Assembly (NCBI GenBank): GCA_019722365.1
Contig: JADFUC010000388.1
Location: 620,001-684,000 of the forward strand
Source of the DNA: Lithospermum erythrorhizon
Taxonomy: Eukaryota; Streptophyta; Magnoliopsida; Boraginales; Boraginaceae
Reading direction: 5' to 3'
Length of the DNA: 64,000 nt
Of this stretch, positions 24,552-33,659 are shown one piece after another (the stretch's first letter is position 1; each line of letters begins with the position of its first letter). The notes under the pieces were generated by a model. That model was not told the DNA's origin, made no database searches, and saw only the letters and a list, made by a program, of their open reading frames with translations. A program made the translations under genes and the position numbers.

Positions 24552-25165
24552 TCATGCGCTCTGCTGACACCATTCTATTTGGGGGTGTGCGCTGCTTGTA
24601 TGATGTGCAGTAATTCCCTCGATGCTACAAAACTCACTGACTAGGATGACGGAATTCCCGGCAACTATTCGATTCTCGACCTCTTGATCTTCGCGTTTGA
24701 TTTTCCACGAAATCTTTCGGCTGTTTGAATTGGCGAAAGCATCGTCATACGCTTGATTCTTCAGAGCTGACCAAGTGCGTCCTTGAGTAATCATCAAACA
24801 AAGATAGAAAGTATCTATGACCCCCAAAGAATCAACACGTGAAGGACCCCAACAATCAGAGTGGATGTAATCGAGTGTGCCGCGGTCTATGAGTTCTCTT
24901 GGGAACTTTAGCCGATCTTGCTTTACGACTCCGCAACCGAGATCCGCCCAACACCATTGCCCGCTTAGAAGATTTTCCTTGGCTAAAATTTGCATCCCTC
25001 TTTCATATGTCGAAGCCTCGTATACACTTGAAGCTTGAGTAAATTATCTTGCTTTGTCAACCTCGGAGGAAGCAAGCTACTGACAAAATCTCTAAAGTAG
25101 CACCTTGCAAGAAATACAAGTACCCCGGCAACACCTTCGAGGTACTTTTGAATCATTGTAGACAT
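24552..25165 (-). pseudogene. Copia gag-pre-integrase/integrase remains
   Basis: The minus-strand sequence shows MQILAKENLLSG, then DRLKFPRELIDRGTLDYIHS followed by DCWGPSRVDSLG. This is the usual junction of the GAG-pre-integrase domain with the integrase core, and its D in YIHSDCWGP is the first catalytic Asp. Further on, ITAHHTSSAHPQ corresponds to the TxxxTPQQNG region but is altered. The frame is locally open but broken on both sides. Confidence 0.75.
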
Positions 25166-25559
25166 CTGAGACTCACAAAATTTAAACCCGGCTTTTTCTA
25201 GAAGATTGAAGATATAAGATTCTTAGTCATATGTGGCGTGCTCGCGTCGTTAAAGTGCAAAACTTCCATCATGGGTCCTAAAGCAGTTAGACCAATCTGA
25301 CCACTTTACAAGTAGAACTATTGGCCAAGAAAATATTCCCACCGTCGAGCTTGTTCATAGGTCAAGAACCGTTTTCTCCTTGGACATATATGATATGAAG
25401 CCCGAAATCCATAACCCTTTGCTTCGATTAATGTATTGTGTCCATTAGCAACTAATGCGATGTCCTCGTCGAGACTTTGAACCATCCTCGGCAACAACGG
25501 CGGTCCAGATGCATTACCAAATTGCCGCACTGCTTCTTGGGATAATCGCTCTTCCGGTG

Positions 25560-26280
25560 ACCGCTACTCCGCCTGATAGTTACATGTATCTCACGAAACT
25601 GGACCCTTTTAGATAGTTTCTTGGGGGAACCTTTTCTTCCCCAGGTTTACCGTAACTTTCGATTGTTATTGGTATAAGACCTGACAACTTTGATTATCGA
25701 ACTAGGACCCACTTTACAAGTATGTAGTATTTCTTTAGTGTGGAGACTCGGCCTTACCTCCTCACAAGATAAGGAATCTTCCGTTTGTCATTGATTCTAT
25801 AAAATTCATTAGGATGGGTAATGAAATTTAATAATATCCAATCTTACGATGTCTTCGTCATCAATTTTAATATCAATATTACGTAAATCTAATAATATTG
25901 AATTTAATCGTCATAGATGATCTTTCGAGGATGTGCGTACGCCGCCGAAGGCCAAATGAGCGTTGCTTGATAAGCACGACTTGTTGGTTCGCTTATTGGT
26001 CATGTAAAGACTACAGCTTACACGTCCGGCGATTATGTCTTTTGATTCGAAACTTTCAGCCAATGATGTCATCTCCATTGATAACGACAACGTTGAATGG
26101 CGCTTCTCGCCGAGAGTCTGTATTCTCGAGGTTCGGGGTTGGCCCAAACTTGTGAGTGTCGGCAGCTTCGTTTAGCGTCACTGCGGCGGTGCCTTGGCTT
26201 CAATGACCGCCGCATGAAGCTTACCGGCCGGCTTTTCTGCAGCATGCAAATCGATGATAACGCCCATTCGATACGTGTGT
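25560..26280 (-). pseudogene. Copia gag remains
   Basis: The minus-strand piece FNSILLDLRNIDIKIDDEDI (about 25850-25910) matches the conserved LxxIDxKIDDED segment of copia gag. It is preceded by SLYMTNKRTNK and followed by a corrupted zinc knuckle region (GHRKSDYPKKQCGN, about 25500-25560). Several stops and shifts are present. Confidence 0.65.
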
Positions 26281-26286
26281 CTGGTA

Positions 26287-26590
26287 GGAATTAAAGTAAA
26301 ATCTTTGAAAATAAAAGAGCAGCGAAAATTTTCACGTGGTATCACGACAAGCACGTTTGTTTGGACTAATCCTGGCCAAGCTTGTAGAAATTTATTATAG
26401 GATGGAGGAGCGATTACAGATTTAAAATAGTTATTTAATCTTCTGAGAGTCTTCTAGCCTTGGCCCATTTGGTCTGAAAGAATAACTAGAAAACTAAAAG
26501 CAGCTTTTTATAGGGCCAAATTATTGGCTAAAAACTCACCAAAAAGTTTATATGTGGGGCTTTAGCAAAGTAAATTCGAGCATTTAATAA
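26287..26590 (-). repeat. 5' LTR of the copia element
   Basis: On the minus strand it starts near TTATTAAATGC and contains GCTAAAGCCCCACAT, CCTATAAAAAG (the likely LTR promoter TATA box), CGCTCCTCCATCC and CAAACAAACGTGC, and ends near ACTTTAATTCC. It is a diverged partner of 21963-22271. Confidence 0.75.
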
Positions 26591-28289
26591 TGCATTTATT
26601 TTAAATTGAGGATTTCACAAGTGCCCTATCTATGAACGGTTAACTAAACTCAAGTTAGCAATAATTATCTTAAATTGGCTAGATTGTTGAGTCTGAGCTG
26701 TTATCTTCTTTGAAGTTCCTGCATTCCAGTTTTCAAAGAGGTGAATATATAGCGTCAACTTATTGGGGTTGCATGTGCCAAGGGACTGGTGGTTTTCAGT
26801 TTTAAACATTACCGACCACTTCTTCTACTACTAAATAAATTGATGGGGGCTTTCGTGGTCTGTTGAAGGGATTTCATTTGTTGTGTTTGTAACTGCTTGT
26901 TATTGGTATTATTTGTCATTATTCTCTGGGCCTTTGACTTTCTTTCCTTGAGCCACCTAAAACATAGTTAATCAGACCATCTCATCAAATTAACCTGATC
27001 TAAATTGATAATACAACTACATACATGAGACCATAGTCATCAAGTCGCCATCTTGATAGAACAAATGTAGTACTCCTTTTTCCAACCTATGGTCATCATT
27101 GAAAGAAAGACTATGATATCATATTTCCAGATGGTGAGAATCAAATATTTATCACTTTGGTGATACAATATAATATTGAATTAAATTTTTTCTTTTAAGC
27201 CTCCTATTTAATGTGTATGGAATAAAAAGCTTATCTGGAAATACGTTCATTCAATTATTATTAAGATTAAAGGGACAAAAGAGTTGAAAAGGAATGACAA
27301 TGAATAAATTGCCTACCACTATTAGTAGATTTATTATGTGAAGTGTTTAAATCGACTATTAGTTTAAATATTAGGTCTATGACTCAGGAATGCACTCTTA
27401 TATGTTGGATTGTCTTGTTGTTTTGAATTAGATTTTTATAATTCTTAGCTTTAACTTGAGAAAATATCTAATTATAATGGTCCCCATTTAGATTTATCTT
27501 TGAAATTAAATATTTTGGCCAAGTTGTTCAATCGATGAAGCAAGTGCGGTTACGAAAAAAATCCAATGTTGTCTTCTTGATTTCCCTTATATCGATGGGC
27601 GGAGGCAATTTTAGTGATATAGTGATACATTATTATTGAATATATACATTTTTTATGGTAAACTATAATTATTACGAATTCTAAATACATAAAAATAAAT
27701 TTTTTTTATTAGGAAGTATCAAATTTTTAAAAATTTCACACAAAGATCATATCAAGCAAAGAAATAAGCCACAAGTTGTCAGATTAAACTATACAAGTCA
27801 ACAAAGAAACAACTCCAATAGCAACATAATAAGAAAAAATTGGGGTTATACTGTAACAAGATTTATTATTCAAGATTATTAGACAATGGATATAGATATT
27901 TAGTGGTTAGCTGAGGTATAAGGTAAGCAGTTGTTTTGTGGTTAGCTGAAGCGTTCGAGATTTGGCGTCAAAGAGATTCGAGCCTGTTACTTGGCTATCG
28001 CTTTATTACTGAAATTTATTAAAACATTTGGTGGTGTCCCACCATGTGGCTCCGCCTACCTTTTTATGATGGAAACAACAGTTTGGTGGTTGAGGATAAA
28101 TTTAGTAACTCATTGAGTAATTTATCAATTTTTTAATAATTTGAAATATGTTAAGGTTGTATTATCCTTTTTACTATTTTTGAACTAGCATTATAAAAGC
28201 TAGAATCAATATATGTGAAGTTCTATTTCTGTGTCTTATTGGCATTAGCCGAAAATTTATATAGTGTTCTGATGTAATAACTACCGAGG
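26591..28289. other. Gene-free region
   Basis: AT-rich DNA with no coding signal. At 27895-28050 there is a segment with TAGTGGTTAGCTGAGG, its near repeat TTGTGGTTAGCTGAAG, and GATTCGAGCC. It could be a tRNA-derived SINE (A-box and B-box-like), but no family was recognised. Confidence 0.45.
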
Positions 28290-28680
28290 CTAAATATGAG
28301 GCAACCCCCGAAACTATATATACACATACATGACTTCATAATCGGAGATAGTTCGGGACTATAACTCGAACTTGTCGAACTATCTGCGAGACACAAAATA
28401 TATCAAGGCATTCGGGACATGTCGGGACATGGAACTCCGACCTATGTCATCTTTCAGCGTACACGTATCTCATGCCACCCAAGTTTGGAGCATGGAGATC
28501 TAAAATGCCTTGACTATTGTGTTTAAAGGGCTTAGTAAAGATATCTATTTGGGCGTTTGTGAGTGGAAACGCTGGTGAAATGGAATGATACGTCAATGCT
28601 GGCGTCGCGCCTGAAATATTGATGTCGATACCGATATGTTTGGTGCGTTCATGGAACCTTTAGTTTTGAGCCAAATGAAG
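28290..28680 (-). pseudogene. 3' end of a second copia pol (RNase H tail) and LTR start
   Basis: The minus-strand frame KHIGIDINISGATPALTYHS continues to TNAQIDIFTKPF and ILDLHAPNLGGM. These match the TKHIDIDIHFVRD..ADIFTKAL..LGVLDLHAPTWGG C-terminus of copia RNase H. A CTATATAAATTTTCGGC box further down the minus strand (about 28250-28265) suggests the start of a 3' LTR. No other part of this element is seen. Confidence 0.7.
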
Positions 28681-28886
28681 TCTTGGTATTTATCGCCCAA
28701 AATATAGGTCGGCCGGCGGTATGGAAGACACCACCAAAGCACCCTAAACGGCCCTACGGCCATTTGATTCCACACGTGAGCACCGCGATGGATTGTCTCA
28801 CTTTCGGCCCGAGGCCGAGACACGGTGCACGCTGGTCTTCCATGAAATGGGAGGAGTCACGGAAAAGCCATCCCAAAAAATTTTGC

Positions 28887-29375
28887 GGATCGATTCTCAT
28901 TGTCCAAAACCTTAGCTTTCTGCGCTTAATTGTGCTTGATAGATCAAAGTTATCATATTAACACTATAGTTAATTAAAAACACCAACTTTTTGGTATGCT
29001 TGACCTCAAAATTCAAAGCTAGACAATATTTTCCAAAATTTATATATTACCTCCAATCGGAAAGATTGTCGGCTTGATATTAATCGAGAAATTAATGGCT
29101 TCTGATCTTAATTCACCTGAGCCTTTCAATTTCAGATGGTGTGATAGTAACTACTAAGATACCTTGAAAACGCTAACTTAGCATGCATATTTAAAGCAAA
29201 TATTACATACAATATGAGAGTTCGTAATTAATGAAATCTAAAAAGCGACAACCATCAAATGTGAAATTATATAAAACTAGACAACACTATTGGGATGTTG
29301 GTAGTACATAAATAATGTTGAATCATAGTATAGTAAAAATTTCAAAACCCAACCCAAAAAAAATCGAAACCACAT
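28887..29375. repeat. Copy of the VAMP711 intron 1 element downstream of the cullin relic
   Basis: It begins with GATCGATTCTCATTGTCCAA, identical to the start of the copy at 10404. It then follows the same order: ATATTAACACTATA, CTCAAAATTCAAA, CTAGACAA, ACAACCATCAAA, AAACTAGACAA and GTACATAAATAATGTTGAA. The colinearity over about 500 bp with 10404-11033 shows it is a copy of the same segment, not merely similar low-complexity DNA. Confidence 0.7.
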
Positions 29376-29531
29376 AAATTTCTTCAAAATAGGCAAAGAA
29401 AGAGAATTACTATTAATTCTCTTTGAAAAATAATAACACACTATCGTTCAATTAAAAAGCAGAACTGAGTATGAAATAGTATAATTCTCTCTTGAAAAAT
29501 TGTTCAATGTCTAGTTTTGCAAATAGAAGTG

Positions 29532-31890
29532 TTAAGACTCTATCACTAAACGACTTTTTGTTGTGAGAACGACTTGTACCCAAGAAACATGAACCGGTAT
29601 TGTTTCTTCTTTATAGACATGATATTTTGAAGGAGAACCATCTACCCAAGTATCTGAACAATTAGCGTCTCTTTCAATCAAATCCTCAATATTGGCAACT
29701 ACTTTAATCACATTGTCCTTGATTGTCTGGGGCTGAGGAGTGAGCTCGATCCTTTTTCTTTTATTATTGAAGTTCGGGTTAAATTCGAAAACTTCATTTT
29801 CATAATTTGGTGTTGTGCCCGGACTCTTCAGAGGAGAGTGAGGCGAGCAATGGACGGACTTCTTCAGCCGTTAGATTCAACCGAATCTTTATATCTTGAA
29901 AGCTTAGTCGATCAGAATCATTAAAGGGAACCACATAGTTCTTTGATTTTTGTCAAGATAAACGTCTCCAGATCATGATTAACGAGCTGAGCATGCAATA
30001 ATCTACGACTAAGTTTTTTCCTGCACTAACAACAGGTTGAAATCATTTCCTGCACTCAGGATACACACAGAAATATAACATACCGTCTACCTGTAACTCA
30101 GATACAAATCAGCAATACGGTGATGTAGGCGAGCAACTTCACACTACCTGCAGTGTCTTGATTTTTAGAAAGTGTTGTCCACAAAGAACATATATAAATT
30201 GGCCCAAAATTACCTCATTCAAGGCTTTCTTAATGTCTTCATCACTCATCATTTTTCCTCCTCCTTGCAGTAGCATATTACAAAATGTTGCAAGAGATTC
30301 AGCATTTATTTGCCCTTTGTCATAGAGTGACTCAATTCCTTCGTTGAAAACCTAAAACAAAAGGATCTTAAAGTTAAATGAAAGTAAAAAGCGGTAATGT
30401 GAAAACATATAATACAAGCCTCAACAAAGACTTACTTATTGACGCTTTAAACTGTGATGAAAACATATCTGGTAATTGTCCTGTAGCTTTACCACCTTAG
30501 AAAAAAACTGAAGAAAAAGTATATATAATTTTAGATAGGTATAAAAAATTGCAGCATATGCTTGAAAATAAAGTTGTAGAGTACAAAACGAAGAACATAA
30601 CCTGTTTTGGTTGAAGCACATCTCTCCCCTTCCTGTAGAGCACAGTAATTATTAGATTCAGAATAGAAACTACAAACAAAATCATTTGATATATTCAAAG
30701 AAGAGAGAGAGCTCATGAATTTTCAAACCTCATTCCTCGCATCTCCACGATGCTTTATTAACTCTGTAAATTCACAATAAAGCCTCCTTAAGCCATGATA
30801 ACAGATTCAAAAAGTTCAGGTAACTTGAGTAGAAGTTATAAAGCCTCGCCAAATCCTCCACCTATTATACAGCAGCAAAAGCATGAAAAACAGTAGCAGA
30901 CGTTTACATGATTAGAAGAGTGTCAAATATAGCATTACATTAAAAAAGTACCTTGTCATTCCTTAGTAATGCAACAAATTGACATTTCTCATAACCAAGT
31001 ATTGGGGGTGGAAATTGACTTCCAACAATTCCTTATGTACTAGCTAACAAGAGGGAAAAAAGAAAGAGAATAACATCATGATTGTTCGTAAAAAAGGTGG
31101 GGGTGGGTGGAAAACGAACCTCAAAACGCTTTGTTTTCTCTCATGCAAGTATCCAACAACTATATCCTCTTGTTGCAACAACTTTTCCTTTAGAAGAAGT
31201 AAAAAACAATATATATTATTGAGTATATACTACATGCCACAGAAAAGTGAGACGACAATTAGGACATACATTGGCCCATATAACCGCAAATGCATAATAT
31301 CTCGACATCAAACATTGAGCCATCTCCAAGAATAATGCTATAGCACTTCTACTTCAAACTCATGCTCATAATATTTCACTTCTCCCATTCCAAATTCAAA
31401 GAAACATATTAATAGTACTTGTCATCAATGTGACATCTACGTAGTATACCATCAAATCTGTAAAATGAATAATTAAATGCTGAAGAAAACATAGGAAAAC
31501 AGAATACGAAAATTTAATCAAACCATACCACCAGGTCTGTAGCAGCATACATCACTTGTATTCAGGTATACCTTTACAAAGAGCAGTTCAATTAAAAGTT
31601 CCATAAAATTTGTATAGGTGCAAATTAAAGCATACCAATTTAACGAAACAACTTATTCCAGCGAATACAAGTCTGGCTTCTTTATTTTGCGGATATTCTG
31701 ATCCAGATCGTTCGAGACTTTTTACCAGCCACCTAACACTCTTCTTAGAATTGCCAAAAAAATAAAAATTCTTACAAGTTCGCTATTCAAGGCTTTTTTA
31801 TATCCTTCATAAATTCTGTATATAATTTTCCATATTTCTTACATTCATTTTGGAAATGGTCTCTCGAATCCTTCGAGCGTAAGCATACTG
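29532..31890 (-). pseudogene. CUL1-like cullin, internally deleted and frame-broken
   Basis: Cullins scaffold SCF ubiquitin ligases. Minus-strand pieces in cullin order: KKSVRWLVKSLERSGSEYPQ and ISCFVKLV (31630-31740). Then YEKCQFVALLRNDK (exon ending at 30952) and VEDLARLYNFYS (30729-30861), matching CUL1 [21 protein letters not shown]. Then VVKLQDNYQICF (about 30440-30500), and an intact 138-bp exon 30214-30351 ending SLATFCNMLLQGGGKMMSDE. Then VKLLAYIT and RKKLSRRLL..FILTKIKELCG (about 29960-30130). This jumps directly to FNDSDRLSFQDIKIRLNLTA and VFEFNPNFNNKRKRIELTP (29720-29960). About 200-250 residues of the middle are missing, and exon 30729-30861 has a frameshift and stop. Several splice sites are still canonical. 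The C-terminal neddylation-site region is not recognisable. Confidence 0.85.
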
Positions 31891-31982
31891 CAATATAGTT
31901 CATATAGCAACCCAAATAACACTTTAGACGCATAGCGGTTCACACTTTATGTTTTCGTTTCAAATGAGAAACATTTACTCCT

Positions 31983-32467
31983 GAAGTTTAATGATAAAAT
32001 ATGTTTAATTATCAAAAAAAAAAAATTGTTTGTAAAAGTTTCAAGCTTTGATATGTATTTAGTTGTATGAGTTAAGAAAGTGGTGTGATTGATATTAGTC
32101 AAAGTGTTTGAATTGCTGCTGATGCTGATTATGGACTGTGGTAGATCATTTGGTGGTTTCATCGTTCACTTACATAGGTCGAAGCCCCCCGTCGCCTACT
32201 AGTTAGCTATGAATATGATTATATGGTTGCACAAAATCTGGTATGGTATTCACAATTGCAGTGAGGTTCAACATCTTTTGCAGATACTTCGTTTCTTCCC
32301 GTTTCATTACTTCATGCTCCCTCCATAATGTATTTGATTGTATGAGTTGAAAGTGCTGTTTAGCGATTGATATGTTTCTTCCCGTTTCCTTAAGTTTAAT
32401 GATAAAATATGTTTAATTATCAAAAAATTCAAATGTTTTGCTAAAGTTTCAAAGTTTGATATGCATG
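31983..32467. repeat. Direct repeat pair, about 75 bp, 409 bp apart
   Basis: AAGTTTAATGATAAAATATG followed by TTTAATTATCAAAAAA and AAGTTTCAA.. occurs at about 31985-32060 and 32394-32467. A second pair, AGTTGTATGAGTT / GATTGTATGAGTT, lies between them, so a longer segment was probably duplicated and then diverged. Confidence 0.55.
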
Positions 32468-33487
32468 ACGCACCTGGAGAAATAACTGACATTGTCATGA
32501 AATTGGAAAAACCTTGCAAAAAAATTTGTCTGGTTATTGGTGTACAAAAATTGTCAGTTTCCTTTTTTTTGTATGTATAATACAAGCATTAGCTTATTCA
32601 TCGGTCTGACGTTTTAAGCAGAGTACTACAAGCCAACTGTTCTGATTGTAAATTTTCTTTCATATGGAGCACATAGGCACTTTTGGGGTAAATGATACAT
32701 ACAATTCAAATGAGAACTTCATTTGAGAATGTGATGAATTACGACACCCCCAGACATTTGAAAAGGGGTCGCAATGGAGGTTCTGAAACGCGCTAAATTT
32801 ATGACACACCCCAAAATGTGCTAAATTTATTCAACTAAGTGTAGCCTGCAGATGTTCCCTACTTCCCTATACATTCAAGCATAATAAAGAGGAGTAAAAT
32901 ACAAAAGAAAACAAGAGAGAGAGAGAGGTCAGGCTCCAAGAGTGTTGCATATTTGCAAGATCATGAGAATACCAGATGAAGAGCGCATGACAGATGAAAT
33001 TACAGAAATTACAATTTGAAACACTAAGGAACAGATTTGACCATTCATCTTAAGAAGCTCCAGCAGCAAGGGCATCTTAAGACGCTCCAGCAGCAAAGGC
33101 AACAAGTCCAGCCTCAGCAAACGAAAACAGCAGAGTATGTTCCTCGGGCATCACGAGAAAGAATAACGTTCTTCGGTTTCTTCACCTCTTCTGGATATTA
33201 TTTCTCTCCTGTAATGATTGCATGTAGCCATCAGGTGTAATATTCTTTACTTCATCATTGAGCAGAATATTACAATTTCATTCATTATTATGGTTATCAT
33301 ATCCGTATATCATGGGAACCTTAGATTTCCATCTCCAATGGAGCCAAAGATTTTACATTTCTATGGCTCTTGGATATAATGGAATAACTCAAAATGGCTA
33401 TTACACTATCTACTCTTCTTATCTATTGTCAAGTGGTAGATAGTGTTTGCACTTCATTCTTGGGTCACATCGAAAGAAAACCTCTCT
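32468..33487. other. Gene-free region with a Gln-rich open frame
   Basis: No recognised gene. At 33037-33140 the plus strand has an internally repeated Gln-rich stretch (CTCCAGCAGCAAGGGCATCT and CTCCAGCAGCAAAGGCAAC) that might be a leftover of a Gln-rich coding exon, but no start, stop or family supports it. Confidence 0.4.
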
Positions 33488-33562
33488 GTTTATGGGGTTA
33501 AGGGGGCGTATGTATCAAACCCACCATACCGCTTAGGCGGGAATGCTACATAGGTATTGGGG
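33488..33562 (-). mobile_element. SINE fragment, second copy (minus)
   Basis: The reverse complement reads CATCGACATGCCCCAATACC, then CCCGCCTAAGCGGTATGG and GGGTTTGATACATACGC. It aligns with the plus-strand copy at 1702-1815, including the final CCTTA-CCCC part. It lies just past the 3' end of the SNRNP25-like gene. Confidence 0.6.
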
Positions 33563-33659
33563 CATGTCGATGTTGATGGGAACCTTAGACAGTAACATGT
33601 TCAATGGATAATATTTACCATATAGATCATCTAAAGGAAAAAGAACAAAGCCAGCGAAC

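Larger units (their letters stand above)
21963..26590 (-). mobile_element. Old Ty1/copia retrotransposon, both LTRs present
   Basis: A 4.6-kb element on the minus strand with diverged LTRs at 26287-26590 (5') and 21963-22271 (3'). Between them gag, integrase, reverse transcriptase and RNase H remains follow in copia order (integrase before RT). A polypurine tract, AAGGTGGAGATT, directly precedes the 3' LTR start TGTTAGAAATG. I could not recognise the primer binding site or a target-site duplication. The LTRs look roughly 70 percent alike by eye, so the insertion is old. All frames are broken. Confidence 0.8.

Noticed and set aside
33037..33240. Gln-rich coding exon
   Set aside because: The Gln run derives from a short CAGCAGCAA internal repeat; no splice or family support.
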